A stretch of 64,000 nucleotides of DNA from Cylindrodendrum hubeiense (lineage: Eukaryota; Ascomycota; Sordariomycetes; Hypocreales; Nectriaceae): positions 1-64,000 of the forward strand of contig JAANBB010000204.1 in assembly GCA_014621425.1 (NCBI GenBank), written 5' to 3'. Of the stretch, positions 20,922 to 31,552 are shown one piece after another; positions within the stretch are counted from its first letter, which is position 1; each line of letters opens with the position of its first letter. The translations under genes and the position numbers were made by a program. Below the pieces are notes generated by a model. The model had not been told where the DNA came from. It saw only the letters and a program-made list of their open reading frames with translations, and searched no databases.

Positions 20922-21311
20922 GATTAAATGCATTTTATACTGAGATTATTGCTACCAAATCCAATCACACCACCAGAGAAACCAAAACATATTCCCTCCA
21001 CCTTTCCGTCGCAAGGTTATTAACCGTCGCATGTCCCTGACACCGACGATGCTATGTGTTACAAAGCGAGGTTACTCATTCTGCGTAGCAACACATCCCC
21101 TCCAAGTATTCCCTCTTATGCATAACTGCTCCCATTTCATTGACAGGGGCGATGTATATGTGGTTCATCGAGAGGCCTCATGCGAGAAGCCTCAAGTTGT
21201 GCAGGACCACGATGCACCAAATCCACAATTTGTTAGAGAGTGTGGCCAGCTCACTAGTCATGTACATATCGATAAGGGGCCTGATGGAAGGGGTCCTGTT
21301 CAAGCACCAAT
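20922..21311. other. Convergent intergenic region
   Basis: Between the ends of the small membrane protein gene and the aquaporin gene. No gene seen. Confidence 0.5.
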
Positions 21312-22296
21312 TTACAGGCCGGGGCTCATCTGGCCGTCAATAAGGCTGTCGTTCCTGACGTGGGTCGTCCTGGGCTTGGGAACGTCGTCAAGACGAGCGC
21401 CTGGAGGCATCGAACTCTCATCAGAACGGATGTGAAAGCTGGTAGCCTTCTCCAAATCATCAGAATCTTGTCCAGGGTTGGCAGTCTGGTACTCGAGCCA
21501 CTTGAAGGTGGTGTATACGAGGAAGGCCAAACCGGAGCCCATGAAGGGGCCAAGCCAGTAGATCCAGTGGTAGTCGACGAAGCCGGTGATGACAGCTGGG
21601 CCGAAGGATCGGGCAGGGTTAACGGATGTACCCGTCCAGTTGGTGCCGGCGATGTGGGCAATGAAGACAGAAATACCAATGCCAATTGGGGCAAGGAAGG
21701 TGGCGCGATGCTTCTCAACGGCGAGGAAGTACACAGTCAGAACGAGCTGCGCCGTGAGGAACATTTCAATGAAAAGACCTTGTGTTTTGCTTGCACCTCC
21801 TCCGAGAGTATTGGCGACACCGAGCGGGCCGGGGAGCAGACCATCTGTGACGGCGGCGGCGGCAATGGCAGCAACGAGTTGGGTGGGAACGATCGCGAGA
21901 CCACGAAGAGGCTTCACAGCACCGACGAAAACTAGGCCCAGGGTGACCTGAGACTCAAATATCAGTAAGCGTATCTCAGTCTTGGCATCGTGTTATCCTT
22001 ACAGCTGGGTTGAACATTCCACCTGAAATGCGGTAGAAGATCCAGACATTGGCGGCAAGGGCAGTGCCGAACGAGGCCGCGATGTAGAGGAGACTGAAGG
22101 GTAGCAGGGGTCCACCTGGTTCCGAGGGATTGTTGGTGAGGATAGCGGTCTGAGTGCCGATGAAGGAGAGAAGTAGGAACATGAAGGTTCCACAGAACTC
22201 TCCAAAGAGGATGACAAAAAGATTCCTCGCAGAGGAGGGAATAACATGGCGGCTTCCACCGGCCGAGGCCTGGCTGTCTTGGAGTCTTGAAAGCAT
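21312..22296 (-). CDS. Aquaporin (MIP family water channel)
   Basis: Minus strand, exons 22003-22296 and 21312-21947, 55-bp intron, 309 residues. Both pore signatures are present: NPA at residues 96-98 (GGMFNPAV, across the intron) and NPA at 208-210 followed by Arg211 (SVNPARSFGPAV). His196 in the fifth helix (FIAHIAG) and Arg211 fit the narrow selectivity filter of orthodox water channels rather than glycerol facilitators. Six membrane helices can be traced. Both tails are soluble; the C-terminal tail is rich in Ser, Asp and Glu and could be phosphorylated. The start at 22296 is the first ATG in frame; a longer open frame upstream lacks one. Channel family is certain, substrate is inferred. 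Confidence 0.92.
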
Positions 22297-25284
22297 TGTG
22301 GAAGGGGACTTCACTCTTGGAAGAGTGATGTGTAGAGAGTGAGTCCGAGGTACCTATGAAGGCTTGAGGGCGAGAGATGGTTGCTTGCTGGACGGGAGAG
22401 ACTCCTGGGGGGACAGCGTTAAAATTATATATCTCGTACGAGAGGTAAATGGAACCTCCATTCTCCCATGACTGGATGCGGACAGACTGGGGCCAAGAGA
22501 GCTAGTCCCTTGAGGCCATCCAGCAAGCTGGGGGTGTGTGTAAGAACCCAGGCCGGCCGCACACTGAACCCCAGCTCCTCCACTCCCTCTTCACACAGTA
22601 ATGTGACCTTCTAGATGCAAGCTCGATCATCCATGCCATGGACATTCCCTGGTGCCCGGAACCACGTCAGGGTATCATCGAGATCTGCCGGCTTTTCTCT
22701 TCGGACGTTTTACTCACTCCGGGCCAGGGTATCTGGTCTTCCTCAGGAATAGACCCACGATGGTGCCTTGGGCACATCCGGAAGCGAGGCGCGTGCTTCA
22801 TTTGGCGGCCTGAGAACCCTCGAATCGGGTGTTCACACTGTCCCAGACAAAACGGCTCTTTGACTTCAAGGGGCGTATTTTGGGGCGTTCTTAGGAGACG
22901 GTTCACGATGCCCTCTTTGTCAGAAAGCATCAGCGGTCCCACTTATGAGAGCATGCCTCCTCCACCACGAGGTTGCAGGCCATTTCCAGCTAACAGTCGG
23001 AAGCGGATTGTCCATGTGGATGCTCCATACTATGTCGACTTACCGCAGTGGAGCCGCTGACTCCGGATCTAACAAAGCTTGATCGAGACCTGGCCATCTT
23101 GTATTGAAGAATGCAGGGATATTAATGGTCAACGTTGGAATGTCTCGGGGCCGAAGCGCTAGTCCGGAACTGAACGTATGATATTACGGGCGCCGCTTCA
23201 GCCAGCCCAATTGACCTCCAACAAAGACATCCCCACATGCAAGCCATGCCCTACGAATGAGCAACCTGGTAAACATGTGCCATCGCCTAGGAATAGCCCA
23301 ATATTTGCCAGGGTATAACGGGTTGGGGATGGCTTCCATATAGTTCGCCCATGCATACGCACTCCTCAGCACCTCCCAGTTGTCACCCTAAGCCGCATTA
23401 AGCTCGGCGAGCTATTCTGACCTTGCGACGTCTGACGCAAGGGAGGTGTCATAGACCCATTAGTGATTTCGTCCCCAATGGGCCGAGGATTTATCTGCTG
23501 GGTTATGGGCTGGATAGAGGGGAGCTGACTGTGGATCGGGCAGGCAACGTCACCAGCGCAACCCGGACATGGCCACAATCTATCTATTGCAACTGGGACA
23601 CAGGGCCGAGACATTGCGACAAATCCGGGGTGATTGTCCGGTCCCTGGATTAGTTCACTCCCGGCCTAGACATCAAGAGCTCCAAGCTCAGAGGGTTCAA
23701 TGAACTGGTGGAGCGAGCTGTGTGATGTCTTGGAGGTTTCATGTGATTCGAGTTGCACCAAGGAACGCCCGGCGTCCATCCTCCCTCGTGATGGTGCTAG
23801 AATCGGAGCATCCTCCAGAGTGACAGTTGGTCCCCGTACAAGTAGCACAGCCCTCGGTACAAGGTACCAAGCCATGATAGCCCGCTGCCGCAACTCCGTG
23901 CCCCCCGGCGGCGTCCGTGACTGCGCAGGTGCGGATCCGGCAAGAGAGTTGCGGGCCCAACGGGAATGGTGAGTATACTTTGTGACGCATAGCTCAGCCG
24001 AGTGCTGGAGGTTTTACTGCCCAGGACCATGTTTTTGCCAACTTGGTCCTGCAAGTTGCAGGATCTCGTGGTTTTGCTCCCTAGTATCTGTACGATCAGG
24101 TAGAGAGGCATAGATGCGACCTTTGTCGCATCTAAATTGTTGAAACCGGGTATTGGGATCCCATGGCAGTCGTCTTAGAGACGAGACCACAGAAACATCC
24201 CATGCGACAATTACGGTTTCCGCTCTAATCTCCGGGCCGTGGTCTCCTCAAGGTCAACTCAAAAGTAAATTCCATGGCTTCGGCCATGTCCCAATACAAA
24301 TCTTGACTTCAGATGTCTCACCCCCCAATAGTTCCTCTACGAATACGGCCGCCAGCCCCCAACCTCGAACTGTGCCGTCCCTTGGCAAATAATCACATCA
24401 GTCCTCACGTCGGATGCGGGATCGAAGTTTATCTGATCTCCTCCGAAGATGGATTCATGCGGCATGATAGCGATTAACTTTGCATTCAATACGGCAGGGT
24501 GACGAGCTGACAAGAAGTGAGTAGTGAATAGTGACGAGTGGTAGAACACCAGATACACTGGAACATGGCGTTAGGGGAGCGCCATCAATTTGCCGTTCGC
24601 CGGATTTGCCAATTGAGGCCTTTAGGAGGGCCTCAACAAGAATCGTAAGCTTAACCCCAGTATTGAGAGTGTGCATTTGCATACTCCGCGACATCTCGGG
24701 ATATGAGGAGGCTCTGTTAGACATGGGATGCTGTCTATGCACGTCTGCCGATCAAACGGTTCAACTCCGTGACGGGATCCTTCTCAAAATCAGGTGTGCT
24801 CCAGATGCGGGCGCAAGATGACGGATTGGCGAGCTGCCATTCCCAGTTCCCAGCACTCGGCTCCCAAAAGTGCTCAGATGCTTCCGCCACGCATCTACCG
24901 ACAGGTATCATATGCAAGAGCGGGTGGAGGCCGAGCTCTCCTGGTGGCGGATTTGATTCGGCTGCAGCATCTCGTGCCGAAACGAGGTGACGAGCTCGAG
25001 TCAACGCTAATTTCAGCCGAAGGGAACGGAAGGGATCCATGTTAATAAACAAAGAAAAAGAAAACAAGGCGCGTTTGGGGGACGCGGCGCGGGGTTTTAA
25101 GGAGCGATCGCGAGTAGGGATGAACGATTGAGGGTCACGAAGTTCACCGTTGGTGGATAGGACGGCTCGGACCGCGTCGTGCATGGTCCTACACTATTGA
25201 TCCTAGCATTGATCCTAGCTCGACACCTCGTTCAGTAGTCGTCTATCAAGTGTTGCGACGCCAGCACTGACCCCAGACTAATTT
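22297..25284. other. Intergenic region, 3 kb
   Basis: Promoter of the aquaporin (minus strand) at the left and 3' end of the hydroxyacid dehydrogenase gene at the right. Open frames such as 22638-23060 (+, 140 codons) and 24735-25184 (-, 149 codons) have no recognisable motif, no fungal intron pattern and biased composition. Nothing is supported as a gene. Confidence 0.5.
22421..22433 (-). promoter_or_regulatory. Candidate TATA element of aquaporin gene
   Basis: On the minus strand an ATATATAATTTT stretch lies about 130 bases upstream of the aquaporin ATG, a plausible core-promoter position. Sequence match only. Confidence 0.45.
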
Positions 25285-26423
25285 CTAGAACAAGGGAGCT
25301 TCCAGCGGCTCTCCGGCCACCCAGCGGTTGATGTTGTCGACCTGCTGCTCGTACCACGACCCCAGCGTGGCCTCTTCCACGTAGCCCATGTGTGGCGTCA
25401 ACAGGACTTGGCTGGATCCATCCTTGCCCCAGTCCTTGTTCCTCCACTCGCTGTCAGCCGGCAGCGGCTCGAGGTCGAAAACGTCCAATGCAACTCCCCG
25501 GATTCGACCTGCCTTGAGGTGGTCGAGCAGGTCTCTCTCCACAATCAGCGGGCCACGGGACGTGTTGATCAGGAAGGATGACTGCTTCATCCTGCTCAGG
25601 TCCTGTGACGTGACCAGCCCCCGAGATCGGTCTGATAGGACGAGGTGAACGGAAATAACGTCGGCGGCGCCGAAGACCTCTTCTCGGCTGACCGCCTTGA
25701 ACGTCTTCTCGCCATCTGCGTTTTCTACTGGCAAGCCTTGTTCCCTGGCCTTCTCATCTGCAGCATCCTGGGTGAGGTTGGTGCTCCATGCAATCACCCG
25801 CATGCCGAACGCGAGGTTCATGATCCTCGCGACGTTGGCACCCAAGCGGCCGAGTCCAACGATGCCCAAGGTCCTTCCGTTGAGGCCTGTGGCAAATCCT
25901 GTCTGCCACGCACCCTCCTTCACGGCCGCATCATCCCTAGCGATGCCTCGAGTGAGGGCTAGAATCAAGGTGACGCAGTGCTGCGTGGTGCTGTCCGTCC
26001 CCGCCGTCTTCTTGTCCGAGCGATTCTTGTCTACGGTGCCGGCAACTGGGATTCCCCGTTCCTTGAAGGCGTCCAAGTCGAGGGACTTGTTTCGTCCACT
26101 GGTCGAAAGAAAGAGCTTGAGCGCTGGCAATTGGGCGATCAGCTCGGCGGGGAACGGCGTCCTCTCTCGCATACAGCCTGAGGGAAATAATTCAGCTCAC
26201 ACACATCTCACAATGCCCACAGCCGATACCTACAGATGATCTCGAACGGCTCGAGTCGCTTAACCAGGGCATCCTTGGTCGATTGCGGAGTATCAGGCTG
26301 GTTGTACGGCAGGAGGGTGTCCTTGATGGAGGTGACCTCAAACTTGGTTGAGTCTAACTTCTTAAAGTGAGGATCGGAGAAGCCTTGGTAGTCATCAAGG
26401 ACTGCGACTTTGAGAGGAGCCAT
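25285..26423 (-). CDS. D-isomer-specific 2-hydroxyacid dehydrogenase
   Basis: Minus strand, exons 26234-26423 and 25285-26177 with a 56-bp intron; 360 residues. It should interconvert a 2-oxoacid and a D-2-hydroxyacid with NAD(P)H. The NAD-binding fold has GIVGLGRLGANVARI (GxGxxG). Catalytic residues of the family are seen in order: Arg in INTSRGPLIVE, Glu in DVFDLEPLP and His in LTPHMGYVEE. The N terminus MAPLKVAVLDDYQG is typical of the filamentous-fungal glycerate dehydrogenase-like group. Substrate is not determinable. It lies head-to-tail with the SDR gene upstream on the same strand; a shared pathway is possible but not shown. Confidence 0.9.
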
Positions 26424-27002
26424 GGCACAAGTTTTGAATGGGCTGGTGATGGTGTAGTTTTTGAGATGACGATGATGCAACCGGAACTAGGATAAACGGT
26501 TACCCTGCGCACAGTAACTCGCCGCACCCATTTGTGGGACTTACACTGGGACGTACACTGTGCAAACCACGAAGTTGATGAAGTAGTTGATGACCTTTAT
26601 TAATCATCTCAATCTCTGAGACTCGACGGGAACGTGAGTCTCGATCGTAGAGGCGACGGTTTATAGAGTTTGAGGGGGTGATGACCAATCCGAGGATCTG
26701 AGGATTGGCCATCGTCAACTGTAGGGTCTAGCCGAAATAGCCGACTAGGGTTAGCCTCCAGCACCATGAAGCCGATTTCTCCCATATTAAAGGATCACGA
26801 GCTTCATTCTCCGATGTCTTATTCTAATTTCCATGTTAATAATACCAGTGCTTAAGAAATATTTAATTTACTGTCTAGTTTAATACATGTCGTGATTATC
26901 CAGTACACTAAAATCACATCTTGAAGCCCACGCCGTACTTCTGGCAAAGTTCGGAGACCAGGTTCTTACCGCGGATACAGAGCCGCATTCAGTGTATTGA
27001 TA
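26424..27002. other. Intergenic region between two minus-strand dehydrogenase genes
   Basis: Promoter of the hydroxyacid dehydrogenase and 3' end of the SDR gene; AT-rich between 26820 and 26890. No gene seen. Confidence 0.5.
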
Positions 27003-27905
27003 TCACATTTTGCTCGGCATCCTCATTGCGCCGTCGAGTCTGATGACTACTCCATTGAGCATGACGTTCTCGATGCCCTGTCGGACCAACTGCGCAAACT
27101 CGGCCGGTTGACCTGCCCTTTTAGGGAACTCCATTGCGCCCTCCAGGCTCTTCTTCACCTTTTCTGGCATCATGCTAGTCATCCGACTGTCAAACAGACT
27201 CGGCGCAATCGTGACGACCCGGATGCCATAGCGCGCTAGGTCCCGCGCCATCGGCAGCGTCATGGCTGTCACGGCACCCTTGCTAGCAGAGTACGATACC
27301 TGGCCTTTTTGTCCGTCAAAGGCAGCTGAGGAAGCTACCATGATGATGACGCCGCGTTCCGAGTCTGGACCGACCGGGTCGGCTTGGGCAAGATGCTCAA
27401 GGGTCCGTCGGACAAGGTCAATGGTGCCGCGCAGATTGACATTCAAGACGAAGTCAAAGTCATCGAGGCTGAAGGCCTTTCCGTGTCGATCAAGCATCTA
27501 AAAGCAAATCATCAGTTCTCACTCGCAATCCAAAACTCTTGAACGCAGTATCACATACAGTCGCAGGCGTTGAAACTCCGGCTGCAGGGATGACGCCTCC
27601 CAGTGGCTTGTTTGTCTGTTTGCTCCATTCCACAGCACCCTGGACGGCAGCGGCAATGCTCTCCGTCTCTAGCACATCGCACGCGAAGAATTTGGCAGAG
27701 GATGATAGTTCTTTGGCCAGCTCCTCTCCATTCTCCTCATTCATGTCGAATATGGCTGCATTCCCGCCGTTTTTGCAGATTTCCTCGACGCAAGCCTTCC
27801 CAAGGCCTGACGCGCTGACGATGATGTCAGCATGTGAAAGTGATCGCCCGAGCCGATGAATACTAACCCGCCGGAGACGATGAAAGTTCGGCCCTCGATC
27901 TTCAT
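27003..27905 (-). CDS. Short-chain dehydrogenase, 3-hydroxyacyl-CoA dehydrogenase type II-like
   Basis: Minus strand, exons 27868-27905, 27559-27814 and 27003-27497; introns of 53 and 61 bp; 262 residues. The first exon is only 38 bases and the intron splits the cofactor motif, which reads VSGGASGLGKA when joined. Other classical SDR elements follow: the Asp ending beta-2 (AIFDMNEENG), PAAGVSTPAT, NVNLRGTIDLVR, catalytic Ser in MVASSAAFDGQKGQ, and YSASK with catalytic Tyr and Lys. The FDGQKGQVSYSASKGAV and GMEFPKRAG-like C-terminal region (AMEFPKRAGQPAEFA) match the HSD17B10/type II HADH group, which oxidises 3-hydroxyacyl-CoA in beta-oxidation or branched-chain amino-acid breakdown. No mitochondrial presequence is evident, so location is uncertain. 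Confidence 0.9.
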
Positions 27906-29185
27906 TGTAATAAATTTTTTGTGATTGATGGGACAGTGTGTATCCGAACGGTGCAAAATATATCGCTGGTTTAGGTGCTCAGTGGATAGTGGAATGCTCC
28001 GAGCAAGTTGAGACGACAACGCGGGGTGGATCAACAGGTCGTGGTTGGCGACCGAGGCACAATTTCGGCAAAGGCGTCTGAGTAGCTCAACCGCCAACAT
28101 CAACATTATTTGCCGCTGACATGAATCGACAAATATATATTTGACGAGGGAATAATGTAAATAAATTAGATTGGATAATTGGATTGAGCATGGAGATTTT
28201 TTAAGGTGACAGGAATACCGAGCATCTATCCCACCCTACTTGGTTTACATGCCTTGTAAGACAAGACCTCAACTTCCGTTATCCAAGCGCAATATTCAAA
28301 TAATGACCATCTGATACGTGCTTCAGTTTTAGCAAAGGGTTTATGTAGTGCGTGGGTCCTACGGTCTCGATCGGATATGAAGGTTCCTCAAACCGTTAGT
28401 CAAGCTTAGACGTATTGCGCTATACATCGGTTGAAGTAGTCGATACAACAGCGTGTTGGTATCCCAACCTAAGAAAAATGCATTTCAACTGCTGGAGAAG
28501 CCACCAACAGAACCGCGGATCAGCAATGACAGGTACGAACGAGCTGTACCACGATCAGGATGGTGGGGGGTATTTACTTTGCTGAGACTTGGTATTGACA
28601 TCATGATGAACCCGAGGTTTAAGACGGATTAGGATCTGCAACTCCAGCCGTTTGATGGTGGATACGTGGTTCATGCGATCGTCTTCGGATGTTCGGGCTA
28701 GTAATGTGGGAGACACCGTCTTAGTGAAATGACACCGTCCATAATAACGGCTCCGTAACAGTTCGCAGCCGTTTTGTGGTTGGCTCCAGCGCCCTCACGT
28801 AATCACTCCCAACGGTGGCCCGCGCAGCTCGCAGGGATAGCACGGCGCTATGTTATAGGGCGATTCCAGGCTGCCTACCCCTGTCGCTGTCGTCAGGCCT
28901 CCCGATAACCAGGCCGGGGCACCATCCAAGCACGGTGATGCGTCCCACCTGAGAGACATCCGTACATCATCGCAATTTAGCCCACACATGTCCCGATAAG
29001 CCAAGTTTTTCCCGGTTTCCTGGCCCATTCCTCTCCTCCGCCATATTTCTGCTCGTCAGCATTGTTCACAACACATCTCTCCAAGACGCGCCCCTCCGAA
29101 CCCCGCGACGCGACCCGTACATGCAGTATTGTTTGATCCCGCGAGCAGCACCCATCTGCGACGTCCAACCGCCACGACCGCCACA
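27906..29185. other. Divergent intergenic region
   Basis: Between the SDR gene (minus) and the Rab gene (plus). AT-rich to 28250, then mixed. No gene, RNA or clear repeat was seen. Confidence 0.5.
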
Positions 29186-30424
29186 ATGACGAGACCACGC
29201 AGGTCGTCGGCTGCGAGCGAGGAGAGCTCAGGGACGGCCCGCGAGCAGGTACGCGCGACAGCTATTCGTCGCACACGGTGACACAGTGTTGACATTGACT
29301 AAGGAGCTGGGAAGCATGTATGATTACTTGGCCAAGATCATACTGCTGGGTCCTAGTGGAACGGGAAAGTATGTCGACCTTCTCCAGCGCGAACGAGACA
29401 CCGCTACCAACGTCCCCGCGCGGTGTTCGCATGAGATTCCCACGCTGACCGAAGTCTTTGGCGCATAGATCGTGCCTCCTGCATCGCTTTGTCAAAAATG
29501 AGTGGAGGGTCCTGTCGTCACAGACCATCGGCGTCGAGTTCGCAAGCAAGATCATTAGGGTGGGCACCGGATCGCGGCGGAAACGCATCAAGCTACAGGT
29601 AACGACCGCTTAGACTATACCACGGCCGAGGAGGTATGCTGATGAATCTCTAGCTCTGGGATACCGCAGGTACCGAACGATTCCGATCCGTCTCTCGCTC
29701 GTACTATCGAGGCGCCGCCGGCGCTATTCTCGTATACGACCTAACTTCGCACGCCTCATTCCGCGCCCTTCAACCGTTTCTCAACGATGCCCGAGCACTC
29801 GCGTCTCCGAACCTAAGCGTCATGCTCGTCGGGAATAAGCTGGACCTTGCGAGTGATATGTTGATCGATACGAGCCTGCCACCAGCGACGCCGAATAGCG
29901 TCGCCTCCATGACCGCTGGCGGAGGAGGAAGCTCTTATTCTACCTCAGTATCAACAAATACCGATGGGACTACGACTAGGGATCGCGGCGCCTCAATCGG
30001 AGCTGGCGCACATCAAAGAGCGAGTATCGCACCAGAGGGCCGAGAGGTTACAAGGGCGGAGACTAGCCGATGGGCAAGCACTGCAGGTATCTCGGTCGTG
30101 ACGGAGGCTAGCGCATTCAACGGAGAGGGCGTGGATGAGATATTTGGCCGACTGGCTAGGATGATTCTCACCAAGATCGAGCTGGGAGAGATCGACCCGG
30201 ACGACCCTGCGAGCGGAATCCAATATGGCGACAGTGGAGGGTGGAACACGGCCAGCGATGGAGGCAGCATCAAGAGCTCCATGACAGGAGCCACGATTGA
30301 CGACGGTCTCCCCGGACTTAGGAGGAGACGGAAGGGAAAGAACCGCCCGCAGAACTGGGGCATCCGGGATTGGGAGGAAGTCTTCACACTGAGTAATAGG
30401 AGGAGAGGGGGCAACTGCTGTTAA
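29186..30424 (+). CDS. Rab4-like small GTPase with internal insertion
   Basis: Four exons: 29186-29248, 29304-29368, 29469-29598 and 29654-30424; 342 residues. Guanine-nucleotide motifs are intact: P-loop GPSGTGKS (37-44), switch I QTIGVEF, WDTAGTE (88-94), NKLD (147-150) and ASA (238-240). The [11 protein letters not shown] start of the G domain and [14 protein letters not shown] are typical of the Rab4/Rab2/Rab14 branch. The protein ends in NCC, a double-Cys geranylgeranylation site, so it should be membrane-attached and act in endosomal recycling. About 60 Ser/Thr/Gly-rich residues are inserted after NKLD (roughly 152-213), and about 75 extra residues precede the CC tail. The first acceptor is AAG, so exon 1 is the least certain part. 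Confidence 0.87.
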
Positions 30425-31552
30425 TGATTTGGACGTTTTGGACGGTTTGGACTCTGTTTCTTCTTCTCGTTTCTCTTCTTCCTTTCGTTTTCCGTTTATG
30501 TTTGGAGCTCTAGGGGTCTGGGACTGGTCATTGTGGAAAACGGGTGCATGCCTTGGCTGTACAGTGTTTGGGGATATTGCTTGGAAGCATTCGTTCTTGA
30601 AGCGTCTGGGGCGTTGAGCATAGATGACGACTGCGCGTGTCGAGATCGGCCCGTTGCTGGATTTTTTTAACGCCTGCCTGAGGTACATAGATACGGGTCT
30701 GGGCCGCGTATATAATTTCGAACAATCGCTGAGGCGGACTTCGGTCCGTCATCCTCCGGAATCGAATCCATCTGCCTTGGTATCATATGACTGCGATGAT
30801 GAAAGAGGTTAAGGGCAGAGAACAGCGGGGACGCAGCGACGGCACAGGTCCCTGCTAATCGCCGAATGGTAAGCAGAAGACAGAATACATGGCATCATGG
30901 CGATAGGATCATGGGTTGAGTTGAGGCTCTCACGAGACCGCATCTGGCGACGGAAGGTCTGCCTCCGAGCCTAGGTCGTCCCGATCCGGATAGCTGCATA
31001 TAGGCCCAGGAGGGCATGCGGTACTCCTCGACCCTTGCGTGGCAGCGATTTACACGCACTTAATACGAATCGACAAGCAATAACGGCGGGGAAGAAGACA
31101 CGCCATGTGTCACGGCAGCTAGATTAAGGAGCTTGTCCTGCATTGGCTTCGGAACCACGGTGCGGTGTTGCGGCCGACGGTCGGAGCGGGTGGAGAGGCC
31201 AACCACCACTGGTCGTATAAAGAACGTATAAAGCCATGGGATCGTCTCGAGGCTTTTTTATTAATTTACTCGGCCATTCGAGAGATCAGTCATCCCGTGA
31301 TACACTCCCTACTCGTCTGAGCTGCTTGGGGATAAAATCTCACTTTCGTCTCATCTCCAATCTCCAGTGAACCCCTCACTACATCTTGGTACTTCGCGGG
31401 GCATCACGCCTGCCACAACTTACCCTTTGAATACACATCCAATCTGGAGACCACCTCAGGCATAGATCTAGTGTCTTTCAACTTGCACACCCATTTCCGC
31501 CAGCCCTGAATCCATCACATTATCTACCACCACCCCCCTTCACCATTTCCCC
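30425..31552. other. Intergenic region, beta-mannosidase promoter
   Basis: Downstream of the Rab gene and upstream of the beta-mannosidase. TATAAAG occurs twice near 31216-31230, about 330 bases before the start codon, followed by a CT-rich leader. No gene seen. Confidence 0.5.
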
